A DNA stretch of 64,000 nucleotides from Verrucomicrobiota bacterium (GTDB taxonomy: Bacteria; Verrucomicrobiota; Verrucomicrobiia; CAIQCK01), in assembly GCA_016235595.1 (NCBI GenBank), contig JACRJX010000007.1, positions 248,001 to 312,000 of the forward strand, read 5' to 3'. The notes beneath the pieces are model-generated. The model was not told where the DNA came from. It was given only the letters and a program-made list of their open reading frames with translations, and searched no databases. Below are positions 42,657-51,929 of the stretch, in pieces. The first letter of the stretch is position 1. Every line of letters starts with the position of its first letter. A program made the translations under genes and the position numbers.

Positions 42657-45407
42657 GTGGCTCTCATGAATTGGTTTGGAGACTGGATTTGGACCGATGG
42701 CGAGGCGACGCCGCGCAACGCCTACGCGTATTTCCGCCGTGACATCAACCTGACGCATGTGCCGCAGAGAGCCGTCGCGCGGTTGACGGCCGATTCGCGT
42801 TACGTTTTCTGGATCAACGGCCAGTTTGTCTGTCGCGGTCCGTCGCGAAGTGACCCGCGATGGCAGAGCTACGACGAACTGGACATCATGCCGTTCTTGC
42901 GCGAGGGCAGGAATACGCTGGCAGTGTTGGTGCATCACTACGGCGAGAGCACGTTCAGCTATATCCTGGGTCGCGCCGGCTTCCTGTTCGAATGCAGCGC
43001 GCTGAACGTCTGGAGCGATGCGACGTGGAAGACGCTCGCAGGCACCGCGTGGTTCCGTGACCTGTCGCGGATGAGCACACAGATCGGCTACCCGGAGGTG
43101 TTTGACGCGCGGCGCGATCCGGTCGGCTGGACCGAGCCGGACTTCGACGATTCCAAGTGGTCGCCTGCGGTTGTCATTGGCAAGCCGCCGTGCGAGCCGT
43201 GGTTTGGCTTCGAACCGCGCGAGATTCCATTCCTGCGGGACACGGAGACCGGCGGGGCGCAGGTTGTCGCGTCAGGCGAAACCGAGTCGCTCCATCCCGT
43301 CGAGGTGCTCGACCTGCAAAAGTTTTTCCAGACCGACCATCTGATGACGAGCTGGCAGGTTGCCTACGCCTGCACATGCGTTTATAGCGATGAGCCACAG
43401 AGCATCCGGTTGGAGTTGACGACCGCACAGGCGCTCAAGCTCTGGGCCAACGGCGAAGTGGTGGTGCCGGGCCTGATCAACAACCGCAAGATGGTGGAGG
43501 TGCCGCTGCGTTCCGGGTGGAACTGGCTTGTGTTGAAGCTGCTGCAAGGCCGGCACCACTGGAAGGCCATCGTCCGCTTCGTGGGTGCAGCCGACAAATT
43601 GCCGCGCGCATGGCAGTCACCGGAGATCGGCTCTGCGGCGCAGCCTGGCTGGGCCATCAGCGGTCCCTACGTGCTCGACGGAGCGCACGACCAGCAGTCG
43701 GCGCTCGACACGCCGTTGCCGCCGGAGGCGGACAACAGCGGCGCCGACATGAAGGCGTGGCAGCGGTTCACGGAGACGCGCGGGCAGGGGCAGTTCGGCG
43801 GCGGTAGCGAGCGCGCCGTGGCGTTATTGATGGACTTCACGAAACATGGTGCCGGTCTTCAGCTTCACCAGAAACTTCCGGCCGAGATTGGAGACGGCCA
43901 GTATCTGGTCGTGGATTTCGGCCGCGAGGTCGCCGGCTATCCGCGACTGCAACTGCGCGCGTCGGCGGGCGCGATCCTCGACATCGGCTACGGCGAGCGG
44001 TTGTTCGATGGAGCGCTGCGGCCGAACCGCCAGGAACTCGCCTATGCGGACCGGTTCGTGACGCGCAGCGGCGCGCAAACGTGGGAGCCGTTCGAGAAAC
44101 GGGCATTCCGTTACGTGCAGATTGACTGCCGCCACGCGAACAACACCGTCCATCTCGATCAGCTCACCGTCAACGTTTCCACCTACCCGGTTGAGGAGCG
44201 CGGCCGGTTCGAGTGCAGCGATCCTCTGCTGAATCGCATCTGGAAGACCGGCGCCGACACGGTCCGGCTCAACATGGAGGATGTTTACACCAACTGTCCA
44301 TGCCGCGAACGCGCCCTGAACTGGGGCGATGCCAACATCCAGTTCCTCGTGAACACGGTGGCATTCGGCGACACGGCGCTGATGCGGCGCGTGCTGCGGC
44401 TCATCGGGCATTCGCAGGATGAGGGCGGCCGCATGTGCGGCATTTACCCGACGACGTTTCCTGACCGCCACATGCCTGCCGCCTCGCTGCTGTGGATTCA
44501 TTCCCTTTGGGATTACTACTGGAACACCGGCGACACCGACCTCGTGCGGGAACTTTACCCGAAGGTGCAGAACGCGCTGAAATGGTTCGCCCGTTACGTT
44601 TCGCCGAACAAGCTGCTCGCCGGCACGCCCGGCTGGGTGTTCATAGATTGGGCGCATCTGGACCAGCGCGGCGAGCAAGCCGCGCTCAACGCCCTCTACG
44701 CCCGCGCGCTGGAGGCGGCTGGCTCGCTTTCCGAGATTGTTAACGCCCGCCCGCTGGCGATTCGCTACCGTGCCCTCGCGCGCGAAGTGAAGGCTGCATT
44801 CCATCGCCAGTTCTGGAGCGCTGAGCGCGAGGCCTACGTGGACTGCTGCGTCGGAGACGAATCCAGCAAGGTGGTCAGCCAGCAAACCAATTCGTTCGCT
44901 GTCTTCTTTGGCATCGCACCCTCGCAAGTCCATCGCACGGCCCTTGGATCCGTATGCTGCGCGGACCCGGCGCTGGATCCCGAAGGCGTGGTCGCGTGTG
45001 CCTCGCCTTACGCATCCTCCTATTTGCTCGGTGCGTTGCACACGACCGGGTTGCACACGTTTGCGCTCGATTATCTCCGCGCCCGGTGGAAACGAATGCT
45101 CGACGCCGGCGCGACGACGTGGTGGGAGCTTTGGAACCCTGAAGGGAGTTGGTGCCACGGCTGGTCTGCCGGCCCGACGTATCTTCTCTCCACGCACATT
45201 CTCGGTGTGCGTCCCACCGTGGCCGGCTGGCGCTCGTTCGAAGTTCGGCCGCAGCCATGTGGATTGGAATGGGCGCAAGGCACCGTCCCGACACCGCTTG
45301 GCGACATCACCGTCGAGTGGCGCGTCGAAAATGGCCGTTGCACAACGGCCGTACGCGCGCCCGCGAGCACAAAGTATCGCGTCATCGAACCGGAGCGCGT
45401 GGTGTAG
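42657..45407 (+). CDS. Alpha-L-rhamnosidase (GH78)
   Basis: 916 residues from GTG 42657 (AGGGAG ten bases upstream); an ATG three codons later is an alternative. N-terminal beta domains (WFGDWIWTDGEATPRNAY; YVFWINGQFVCRGPSRSDPR) match the rhamnosidase N domain. The (alpha/alpha)6 catalytic domain has VYTNCPCRERALNWGDANI near residue 545, corresponding to the D/N-x-P-x-R-x-E-x-x-x-W-x-G-D signature with the general acid. The C-terminal domain has LSTHILGVRPTVAGWRSFEVRPQ. No signal peptide is evident, unlike neighbouring glycan-active proteins, so it may be cytoplasmic. It cleaves terminal alpha-L-rhamnose; the substrate is unknown. Confidence 0.92.
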   Translation: MALMNWFGDWIWTDGEATPRNAYAYFRRDINLTHVPQRAVARLTADSRYVFWINGQFVCRGPSRSDPRWQSYDELDIMPFLREGRNTLAVLVHHYGESTFSYILGRAGFLFECSALNVWSDATWKTLAGTAWFRDLSRMSTQIGYPEVFDARRDPVGWTEPDFDDSKWSPAVVIGKPPCEPWFGFEPREIPFLRDTETGGAQVVASGETESLHPVEVLDLQKFFQTDHLMTSWQVAYACTCVYSDEPQSIRLELTTAQALKLWANGEVVVPGLINNRKMVEVPLRSGWNWLVLKLLQGRHHWKAIVRFVGAADKLPRAWQSPEIGSAAQPGWAISGPYVLDGAHDQQSALDTPLPPEADNSGADMKAWQRFTETRGQGQFGGGSERAVALLMDFTKHGAGLQLHQKLPAEIGDGQYLVVDFGREVAGYPRLQLRASAGAILDIGYGERLFDGALRPNRQELAYADRFVTRSGAQTWEPFEKRAFRYVQIDCRHANNTVHLDQLTVNVSTYPVEERGRFECSDPLLNRIWKTGADTVRLNMEDVYTNCPCRERALNWGDANIQFLVNTVAFGDTALMRRVLRLIGHSQDEGGRMCGIYPTTFPDRHMPAASLLWIHSLWDYYWNTGDTDLVRELYPKVQNALKWFARYVSPNKLLAGTPGWVFIDWAHLDQRGEQAALNALYARALEAAGSLSEIVNARPLAIRYRALAREVKAAFHRQFWSAEREAYVDCCVGDESSKVVSQQTNSFAVFFGIAPSQVHRTALGSVCCADPALDPEGVVACASPYASSYLLGALHTTGLHTFALDYLRARWKRMLDAGATTWWELWNPEGSWCHGWSAGPTYLLSTHILGVRPTVAGWRSFEVRPQPCGLEWAQGTVPTPLGDITVEWRVENGRCTTAVRAPASTKYRVIEPERVV

Positions 45408-45457
45408 GTACTTGTTATGCGAGGCGTAAACTCGCGGGTGATTCCGGCGTTTCTCGC

Positions 45458-46276
45458 TTACATCGCTGGCTTTGCGCCATCGTGGGCGACAATGCGGTAA
45501 CGCAGCGTCAGCTTCTCACCCTTCTTGAGCGTGAATGGCTCGATCATGTTGAATGCCGGTGAGAACCAACCGTCATCGCGGCACATCCACGGTGTTGGGT
45601 GACGCGGGTTGGCGGGATCGTCGTGGATGGTGATGCCGGCCCAAACGTCCGGCCCGCCCTTCTTGCCTGCGGCCACCGGCCCGCTGTAGTCGCACCAAGC
45701 CGCACGCTGGCTGTAAATCGCCTTCTCATTCACGCGTCCGGTCGCATCGGTGATTTGTCCGCCACCGGCGGCAACACCGAGGGTCTTCGCGACGCGGCAA
45801 GCAAGAAAGCCGAACTTCGTCATGCCGAATACCACTTCCGCATTGTGAGCGGAAAATTCCAGCTTCGCGTGCAGCGAGCCGTCCGCGTGCACTGTGAACT
45901 CGCGCGTCTCGTCCAGCAGCGGCGCGTTGCCGGCCATCCAGTAGTTGAAGGATGCCACAGCGCCTTCATCCACGCCGCTGTCCAGCTTCAGCAGCCGTTG
46001 ATGGACGCATCGGTTGTCCTTGTCGGCCCAGAACTTCTGCCCGCTCACGTCGGAGTGCGCGACAAAGATGCCACGGTGATGACTGTGACCGATAAGGTCC
46101 ACCGAGTGGCCGCAGGCGAGCACGTTGTGGCCCTGCGGCGTCAGCAGCGGGTAGATGAACGGGCGCGGGTAATTTGCGCCGAAGTGATAGTTGAGCGCAG
46201 GTTGGTTGTCGCGTGTGACGACGACGCGATCGCCGGGTTCCTGGAAACACTGGATGCGTGGGAAGGGCTTTGCCAT
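45458..46276 (-). CDS. DUF6807 (PmoA-type) family protein
   Basis: 272 residues without a signal peptide. The conserved features of DUF6807/'PmoA family' proteins are visible: RPFIYPLLTPQGHNVL, GHSHHRGIFVAHSDVSG (about 62-78), and W-CDYSGPVAAGKKGGPDVWAGITIHDDPANPRHPTPW (about 190-230). The His cluster HSVDLIGHSHHRG and the Asp/His of IHDDPANPRHP look like a binding or catalytic site. The name PmoA is misleading: there is no relation to methane oxygenase. It is convergent with the rhamnosidase; such genes commonly accompany sugar catabolism in this phylum, but the function is unproven. Confidence 0.85.
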   Translation of the reverse strand: MAKPFPRIQCFQEPGDRVVVTRDNQPALNYHFGANYPRPFIYPLLTPQGHNVLACGHSVDLIGHSHHRGIFVAHSDVSGQKFWADKDNRCVHQRLLKLDSGVDEGAVASFNYWMAGNAPLLDETREFTVHADGSLHAKLEFSAHNAEVVFGMTKFGFLACRVAKTLGVAAGGGQITDATGRVNEKAIYSQRAAWCDYSGPVAAGKKGGPDVWAGITIHDDPANPRHPTPWMCRDDGWFSPAFNMIEPFTLKKGEKLTLRYRIVAHDGAKPAM

Positions 46277-46382
46277 GTGTCGTGCTTACGGCGGCGGCGC
46301 ACATTCGTCAAGCGCGGAAATAGGTTTGCATGTTCGCGGCATTCTCTGGGTTGCGTCGCGCGCGGTGGCCGATATACTCACG

Positions 46383-47918
46383 GTGAGAAACAATCTCGTT
46401 GTGACCGAGCCTTTCAAATCGAGTTCTGCCGTCCAGCGTTGGCTGATGCCAGATGTCAGCCTATGCCTTTCGCTGGTGTTGCTGCTGGTCTTGCTGGCAC
46501 AGCCGTCGCGCACCTCGATGGTGGCCAGCGACGGCGATGCCTGCATGCACTGGCGCGTTGGCGAAGACATGCTGCGGAGCGGGCAGATGGTTCGCGCCGA
46601 TGCTTACTCGCACACGATGCCGGGCGCGCCAGTGATCACCAAAGAGTGGCTGGCGGAAATCCTCTTTGCGGCGGCGGGCCGTTTCGGCGGTCTTTTCGGC
46701 CTCAGCGTCGTGGGGGCTCTGGTGATCGCCACGACGTTCTGGTTGTTGCATCGCCGGCTGCTGCGCGATGGCAACGATCTGCTGGTGGCGACGCTGGTGA
46801 CTTTGCTGGCTGCGTGGGCCGGTGTCATCCATTGGCTGGCGCGGCCGCACGTTTTCACGTTCCTGATGGTCGTGTTGTGGAACGATGCGCTGCGGCGGTT
46901 TGAAATCCACGGGCGTGCCGGGCGGCTGGCGGCAACGTTAGCGGTGCTGATGTTGTTCTGGGTGAATCTGCATGGCGCCTTTCTTGTGGGGTTCGTCATC
47001 CTTGGCGCTTACTGGATGGGCGCGGCCATGGAGTGCATCTGGCCGACCGAAACCATATCTCGTCTGGCGGCGCGGCGAAAAATTGTCATGCTGACGCTCG
47101 TCGGGTTGCTGGCGCTGGCGGTGTCATTGCTCAATCCGAACGGCTGGCATCTGCACCAGCACAATCTTCAATTCATGCGGTCGTCATATCTGACTGGCTT
47201 GTTGCTTGAGCACCGGCCGATTGATTTTCAGTCTCCCGACGCGCTCGGCTTTCTGGTCTGGCTCGCTGCAGTAGTCGCGGCACTGGCGGTTCGCCAGCGG
47301 CCGCGTTTGCCGGCATCGGCGGTCATCCTCGTCGCCGGCTGGACGTATCTCGCACTCCATTCTGTGCGAAACATTCCGTTGATGGCGCTCGTTACTGCGC
47401 CCATCGTCGCCTCGTCGTTTTCCGCGTGTGTCCGCGGGCGTTGGCGTGAACTGTCGCAGCGGTTGGGCGAGGTAAACGCTGCCAGCAACGGCTGGGTGGC
47501 CGTGGCTGTGGCCGCGTTGATTGCCATCGTGTGGGTGCCGCGTCCCACGAGCATGCCGCCGGATCGCTGGCCGGTGAACGCGGTGAAGTTCATCCAGCAG
47601 CATCCGGAGCAGTTCGCCGGCAACATGCTCAACCAGCACGTCTGGGGCGGCTACCTGATGTGGGTGATGCCCGAGCACAAGGTGTTCGTAGACGGTCGGA
47701 CGGATTTCTATGGAGAGCCGTTCATCCGCAATTTCCTCGACATGACGCAACTGCGTCCCGGCTGGCGCGAGAAGCTTGACGCGAGCCGCGTGAGTTGGAC
47801 GCTGCTGACCACCGACCATCCGCTCACACAAGCGCTGGCGTTGTTGCCGGACTGGCGGCTCGCCTATTCTGATCCGCTCGCGACGATCTACCTGCGCGCC
47901 GGTCGTGCTGCTCAGTAG
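46383..47918 (+). CDS. Polytopic membrane protein, GT-C-like
   Basis: About 511 residues from GTG 46383; no start has a good Shine-Dalgarno sequence, and an ATG at 46446 is an alternative. The first loop after helix 1 contains ASDGDACMHWRVGEDMLRSGQ followed by ADAYSHTMPGAP and ITKEWLAEILF, a layout common in GT-C-type glycosyltransferases of unknown specificity. About eight to ten hydrophobic segments follow (for example VVGALVIATTFWLL, LTLVGLLALAVSLLN). A soluble C-terminal domain carries GGYLMWVMPEHKVFVDGRTDFYG. It overlaps the GH42-like gene by seven bases at the 3' end. Activity is unknown. Confidence 0.78.
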   Translation: MRNNLVVTEPFKSSSAVQRWLMPDVSLCLSLVLLLVLLAQPSRTSMVASDGDACMHWRVGEDMLRSGQMVRADAYSHTMPGAPVITKEWLAEILFAAAGRFGGLFGLSVVGALVIATTFWLLHRRLLRDGNDLLVATLVTLLAAWAGVIHWLARPHVFTFLMVVLWNDALRRFEIHGRAGRLAATLAVLMLFWVNLHGAFLVGFVILGAYWMGAAMECIWPTETISRLAARRKIVMLTLVGLLALAVSLLNPNGWHLHQHNLQFMRSSYLTGLLLEHRPIDFQSPDALGFLVWLAAVVAALAVRQRPRLPASAVILVAGWTYLALHSVRNIPLMALVTAPIVASSFSACVRGRWRELSQRLGEVNAASNGWVAVAVAALIAIVWVPRPTSMPPDRWPVNAVKFIQQHPEQFAGNMLNQHVWGGYLMWVMPEHKVFVDGRTDFYGEPFIRNFLDMTQLRPGWREKLDASRVSWTLLTTDHPLTQALALLPDWRLAYSDPLATIYLRAGRAAQ

Positions 47919-50467
47919 CGGAGCACCCGGGTGTCGCCTTTCTTCAGGGGGACTGCGAAGCGCGGGCCTTTGGCGACTGGCTCGCCGCTCAACACGTCGG
48001 TCACGGGTGTCGGCTTGCCAGTGTTGACGGCCACGGGTCCGTCCTGCGACGCGTGCAACGCCAGGAACTGGCCGTTCGCGTAGACGTTACAGTCCGTTTC
48101 CGTGAAGAGATGCACACGCGCCTCGCGGGCTGCGAGCCGCAACAACTCGCTCGTCAACCCCGGCGCGCCGACGAACAACGACGGCCCGCCGGGCGTGCGG
48201 CGCAGCGCGACGGCGGCGGAACCGTCGGCATAGGTCGCCAGGATTTCCTCCGGCTTCGCATCGGCAGCAGCGAACAACGGCTTCACCGGCTTCTCACCCC
48301 CGAAGGATTTCTCCAAGCCGAGCGATCGGCCACGCTCGGTTGGCGTCACCGCTGGTTTCGGTGGCGTCACGACCTTCATCTCGAAGCCCGTCAGTTGCCG
48401 CATCGCCTCCAGCGATGTCTGTTCACCGTCGAACCAACCCGGCGCGTAGCACCACACCTTCGTGGCGCCACGCGTGGCTTTCAGCAGCCTGGCTCGTTCA
48501 GCAGCCGACAAAGACCAGGCGTTCAGGAAGACCTGGAGCTTCGCCTTCACACGGCCAGCGAGCACGTCATCAAGGAGGTATTGGCCGTAAGGCGCGCCCA
48601 TGCGGCCAAGCGGCGCGCGCGCTTCGTAAACGCCCGGTCGCGTCACGAGCGTTCCGCCGGCAGCGACGCGCAGCATCGCGCGTTCGTCAATCACCACGGC
48701 CACCTGCGGCCGGAACGGCGTCGGCTTCTTCAGCAGGGGCTCATCGAGCGCGCGCAGTCGTTTCATTTCCGCCCACATGGCGGGGTCGTTGAACCAGCCG
48801 GTGGCGCCGAGGTCCATCCACCAGGTGCCGAAATTCCGCAACGCCTCCTGTGCGACGTTGCGCACGAGCTCCTTGTTCGTGTCTTCCAGCGTGTCTACGG
48901 CATCATACCAGCCGGGTGCGCTGCCTGTGCCCAGATAGGTGCGCGTATCGTCCTCGTTGAGCCACATCTTCTTTGCGAGCGCAACGCTCTCGGCTGCCGT
49001 CATCGAGGGCGCACTTTGGGCCAGCCCGCGGTCGAAATAGGAAATCGGCGAGCAGAGCACGTCGATATCTGGACAGTTCAGCGCGCGGCGGAACGCATAG
49101 TGGCCTGCGACGGAGGGGCCGTTCGCGACTGCGGCGAACTCAAAGACGTAGCCGTAGAAGAACACGACGAGCTTGCGGCCATGGGACGCTTTGCGCACCG
49201 CGTGGGCGAGTTCGCAGACGCACTCAGCCATCTCTTCCTGCTGGAACTCAGCCCAGTCAACCAGCGTCTGCTCCGTGGCCGGATCGCGGAAGATACCGGC
49301 TGGCGCGGCATGGCGCGCGGCGGCGGTCGGCACCGGGACGTCGGACCGGCCGCGTTTCTTCAGCCACGCTTTCCACGCAGCCGCGTCGGCGGGCGCGTAG
49401 CCACTGAGCGGACGTCTCCATGTGTCCTCGTAAAACCATTCGCCGGTGTTTTGGCCGCACGGATGATAGCCGGCAACGTGATCGCCGAACTTCTCCTCCA
49501 GGTGCGTCACCAGCGCCGCGAGCCGTTCGGCTGCGTCGCGGCGGTATTGCGGCGACGCCACGACCATGTGGTCGCGCCGGCCATCCTCCCACTGCATCAC
49601 ATCGTCGGGATGCGCCTCGCGCCACCACGGCGGCGGGTTCATGCCCATGCGAGGAAGCAGCAACGCGTTCGGGTTCGCGCGCAAAACCTGTTCGCACATC
49701 GAGTCCACGCCGGACCAGTCGGCCTCAACACCAGGTTTCGGCCAGGGCATCGGGCATGGATAACTGACGAAGTTCACGCCCGCCTCCGCGGCGAGCTTGA
49801 TCTGGGCGCCGAAACAATCAGGCGGGCCGCCCAGTCGGACGAAAGACTGGCCCGGCTGGTAGAACGCCAGCATCAGTTTCCGCGCTGGAGTGGCCCGCGC
49901 CCAGATGCTGACGCGGTAGTGATGATCCTTTACGATGGCGAGGTTGGAGTGATGGTAGATGTGGAAGTCGGGCCAGTGGCCGCCCGGCGGTGCCTTCAGT
50001 TTGATGCGCAATCCTGCCGAACCGTCGCGGCCTGCGCCTGGTTCGACCGTGATCGTGCCGACGGTGTTTGCCGCGCCGGTCGGCCAGAACGTCCAGTCGC
50101 GTTTGAAACTCTCCGGTCCCGACTCGAAGTCGCAGCGCAGGATGAGATCGCGGCCCGCGTCAAGGTCGGTTACTTGGATGTTGTCGAGGACGATGTCGCC
50201 GGGTTCGCTGCCGAACCGGAAGTGCATCGTGCCGTTGTTGGCGCTGCCGCTGGCGGTGAACTCGAAGCTGATCTGTTTCCATTCCGTTGACAGCTTCAGC
50301 GGCGCTGAACCAGGCGCGCCCCAGAACATTCGCGCCCGCACCGGCTCGCCGTTGACGAGCAAGCGGGGTGCGCCGCCTGCCGGGTCGACGCGGACCGTGA
50401 GCGGCGCAGCAAAGACAAAACCAGTGACAGTTGTGAGAAGACACGCGGCAACGTTGCGAAAATTCAT
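47912..50467 (-). CDS. Exported GH42-like glycosidase-related protein
   Basis: 851 residues from the ATG at 50467 (signal peptide MNFRNVAACLLTTVTGFVFAAP). A carbohydrate-binding jelly-roll (about 30-220) precedes a TIM-barrel-like domain: GVNFVSYPCPMPWPKPGV, HPDDVMQWEDGRRDHMVVASPQYRRDAAERL, and CGQNTGEWFYEDTW (about 345), where the Glu could be the acid/base of a GH42-type site. A Rossmann-like beta-galactosidase trimerisation region (about 600-780, YLLDDVLAGRVKAKLQVFLNAW) follows. This architecture fits GH42/GH-A relatives. It is the last gene of the minus-strand glycan run; its substrate is unknown. Confidence 0.8.
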   Translation of the reverse strand: MNFRNVAACLLTTVTGFVFAAPLTVRVDPAGGAPRLLVNGEPVRARMFWGAPGSAPLKLSTEWKQISFEFTASGSANNGTMHFRFGSEPGDIVLDNIQVTDLDAGRDLILRCDFESGPESFKRDWTFWPTGAANTVGTITVEPGAGRDGSAGLRIKLKAPPGGHWPDFHIYHHSNLAIVKDHHYRVSIWARATPARKLMLAFYQPGQSFVRLGGPPDCFGAQIKLAAEAGVNFVSYPCPMPWPKPGVEADWSGVDSMCEQVLRANPNALLLPRMGMNPPPWWREAHPDDVMQWEDGRRDHMVVASPQYRRDAAERLAALVTHLEEKFGDHVAGYHPCGQNTGEWFYEDTWRRPLSGYAPADAAAWKAWLKKRGRSDVPVPTAAARHAAPAGIFRDPATEQTLVDWAEFQQEEMAECVCELAHAVRKASHGRKLVVFFYGYVFEFAAVANGPSVAGHYAFRRALNCPDIDVLCSPISYFDRGLAQSAPSMTAAESVALAKKMWLNEDDTRTYLGTGSAPGWYDAVDTLEDTNKELVRNVAQEALRNFGTWWMDLGATGWFNDPAMWAEMKRLRALDEPLLKKPTPFRPQVAVVIDERAMLRVAAGGTLVTRPGVYEARAPLGRMGAPYGQYLLDDVLAGRVKAKLQVFLNAWSLSAAERARLLKATRGATKVWCYAPGWFDGEQTSLEAMRQLTGFEMKVVTPPKPAVTPTERGRSLGLEKSFGGEKPVKPLFAAADAKPEEILATYADGSAAVALRRTPGGPSLFVGAPGLTSELLRLAAREARVHLFTETDCNVYANGQFLALHASQDGPVAVNTGKPTPVTDVLSGEPVAKGPRFAVPLKKGDTRVLRY

Positions 50468-50530
50468 GGCGTCGATTCTACCCATGATTTACCGGCAACG
50501 GAAGGCTGCGGATTTGCGGCTGCGACGCAC

Positions 50531-51859
50531 TCACTTCGACTGCGCTTGGACCAATCCGGCGCCGACGCGGTCGGCAGACTGGCTGAGCGGCTGGGCGCTT
50601 TGTTGCAGCCAAGCCGCCGCGCTGTCACCCGGGGGGACGCCGCGCGAAATCGCATAGGCCAGCACGCCGGAGGCGATGGCGGTGGCTTGCGATGTGCCGT
50701 CGCCGATGACAAGCATGTCCGCGCCGTAAGCGGACTGGATGCCGACGCCGGGCGCGGAGACATCAAGCCCTTGGCCCGAGTTGGAGTAGTAAGCCTGCTG
50801 CAACTTCGCGTCCACGCTACCGACGGAGATGACGCTGCTGATTGCCGCGGGAAATGAGATCTGGTTGCTGGTGTGATCGTTGCCGGCGGCGGCGACTACG
50901 ACCGCGCCCCGGCTCTCGGCGTAGGCCACCGCGTCGCGCACCGCCTGCGAGTCGCCGTAAGATCCCAGACTGACGTTGATGACCAGCGCGCCGGCATTCG
51001 CTGCTTGTACGATGCCAGCGGCCAGTGTGAAGGTGTCACTGTAACCCTGACTGTCGGCGACGCGCACGTCGAGGATGTGGCTGGCCGGAGCCACGCCGGG
51101 CGCCTGCGAATCCTGCCCGGCAATCAGGCTGGCCATCGCCGTGCCGTGACCGTTGAACGGCTGCCCATCGTTCACCAGGTCGTAATGCGTAATCTGGTTC
51201 TCTCCAAACGTCATGTGGTCAAACACACCGGTGTCCACGACCGCCACGGTCACGCCCAAACCCCATGTCGAGCGGTCGCCGGTGGCGTCGATGGCTGCGA
51301 AGAAATCCAGGCCCTCGAATGAAGCGCTGCCAGCGCCGCTGGGACGATCTTCCTGTTGCAGGAAGTCGGGGACCTTGACGACGTAGTTGCCGTCAACGCC
51401 CTCGTAAAGCTCCGCGTCTGCGCCGAGCGCGTCGCGCAACTGCTCCAGTCCATTGTAGGCGACGCGCACGGCTGACAGCGCATCGAGCCGGCCGAGTATC
51501 GTGATCTTCCGGCCCGCCGCCCGGCGCAGGAACTCCTGCAGCGCCTTGGCCGACTTGAACTTGATGACGGCTTGCTTCGGAATGGCGCCTTCGCGTTGAA
51601 GCCGGCTCCGCAGCCGTTCCAAACGCTTGTCTTCCTTTGTCAGTTTCGGCGGAGCGGGTTGCTTCTCAAGCGGCCCGGCAATCGTTGCCGGCGCGTGCGC
51701 AGCGGCAGAGGGTGCCGTTGCGTCGATTCCGACACGGGAGGTTGGGGCGGTCTCCAGCAGAGTCCACCAACCCCGGTCACGCGCCACCACGACGAGCAAC
51801 AGCGTCACGAGAGTAACGCTGCTGCCAAGCCACAGATATCGAAGTCGGGATTCGTTCAT
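50531..51859 (-). CDS. Subtilisin-like serine protease (S8)
   Basis: 442 residues. An N-terminal membrane anchor or signal segment (YLWLGSSVTLVTLLLVVVA, about 8-26) is followed by a Pro/Ala-rich linker, a propeptide-like stretch (about 94-165, KQAVIKFKSAKALQEF ... NYVVKVPDF) and the peptidase domain. The triad is complete: Asp209 (VAVVDTG), His238 (NGHGTAMASLIAG) and Ser390 (GDGTSQATAIASG), with oxyanion Asn327 (AAGND). It lies 63 bases upstream of the GH42-like gene on the same strand and may share a transcript. It is probably periplasmic or surface-anchored. A role in releasing peptides from glycoprotein substrates is inference. Confidence 0.94.
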   Translation of the reverse strand: MNESRLRYLWLGSSVTLVTLLLVVVARDRGWWTLLETAPTSRVGIDATAPSAAAHAPATIAGPLEKQPAPPKLTKEDKRLERLRSRLQREGAIPKQAVIKFKSAKALQEFLRRAAGRKITILGRLDALSAVRVAYNGLEQLRDALGADAELYEGVDGNYVVKVPDFLQQEDRPSGAGSASFEGLDFFAAIDATGDRSTWGLGVTVAVVDTGVFDHMTFGENQITHYDLVNDGQPFNGHGTAMASLIAGQDSQAPGVAPASHILDVRVADSQGYSDTFTLAAGIVQAANAGALVINVSLGSYGDSQAVRDAVAYAESRGAVVVAAAGNDHTSNQISFPAAISSVISVGSVDAKLQQAYYSNSGQGLDVSAPGVGIQSAYGADMLVIGDGTSQATAIASGVLAYAISRGVPPGDSAAAWLQQSAQPLSQSADRVGAGLVQAQSK

Positions 51860-51929
51860 GATGCCGTCTTCGGCAACTCTAGCTGTTCCGTGCGCCGAAG
51901 CAAATCGTCAGTTTCATCATGGTGGGTCA

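Noticed and set aside
45420..45436. GCGAG...CTCGC hairpin between rhamnosidase and DUF6807 genes
   Set aside because: Only a five-base stem without a T-tract; too weak to call a terminator.
48053..50290. 745-codon open frame on the plus strand
   Set aside because: Antisense to the GH42-like gene, Arg/His-rich, no family resemblance.
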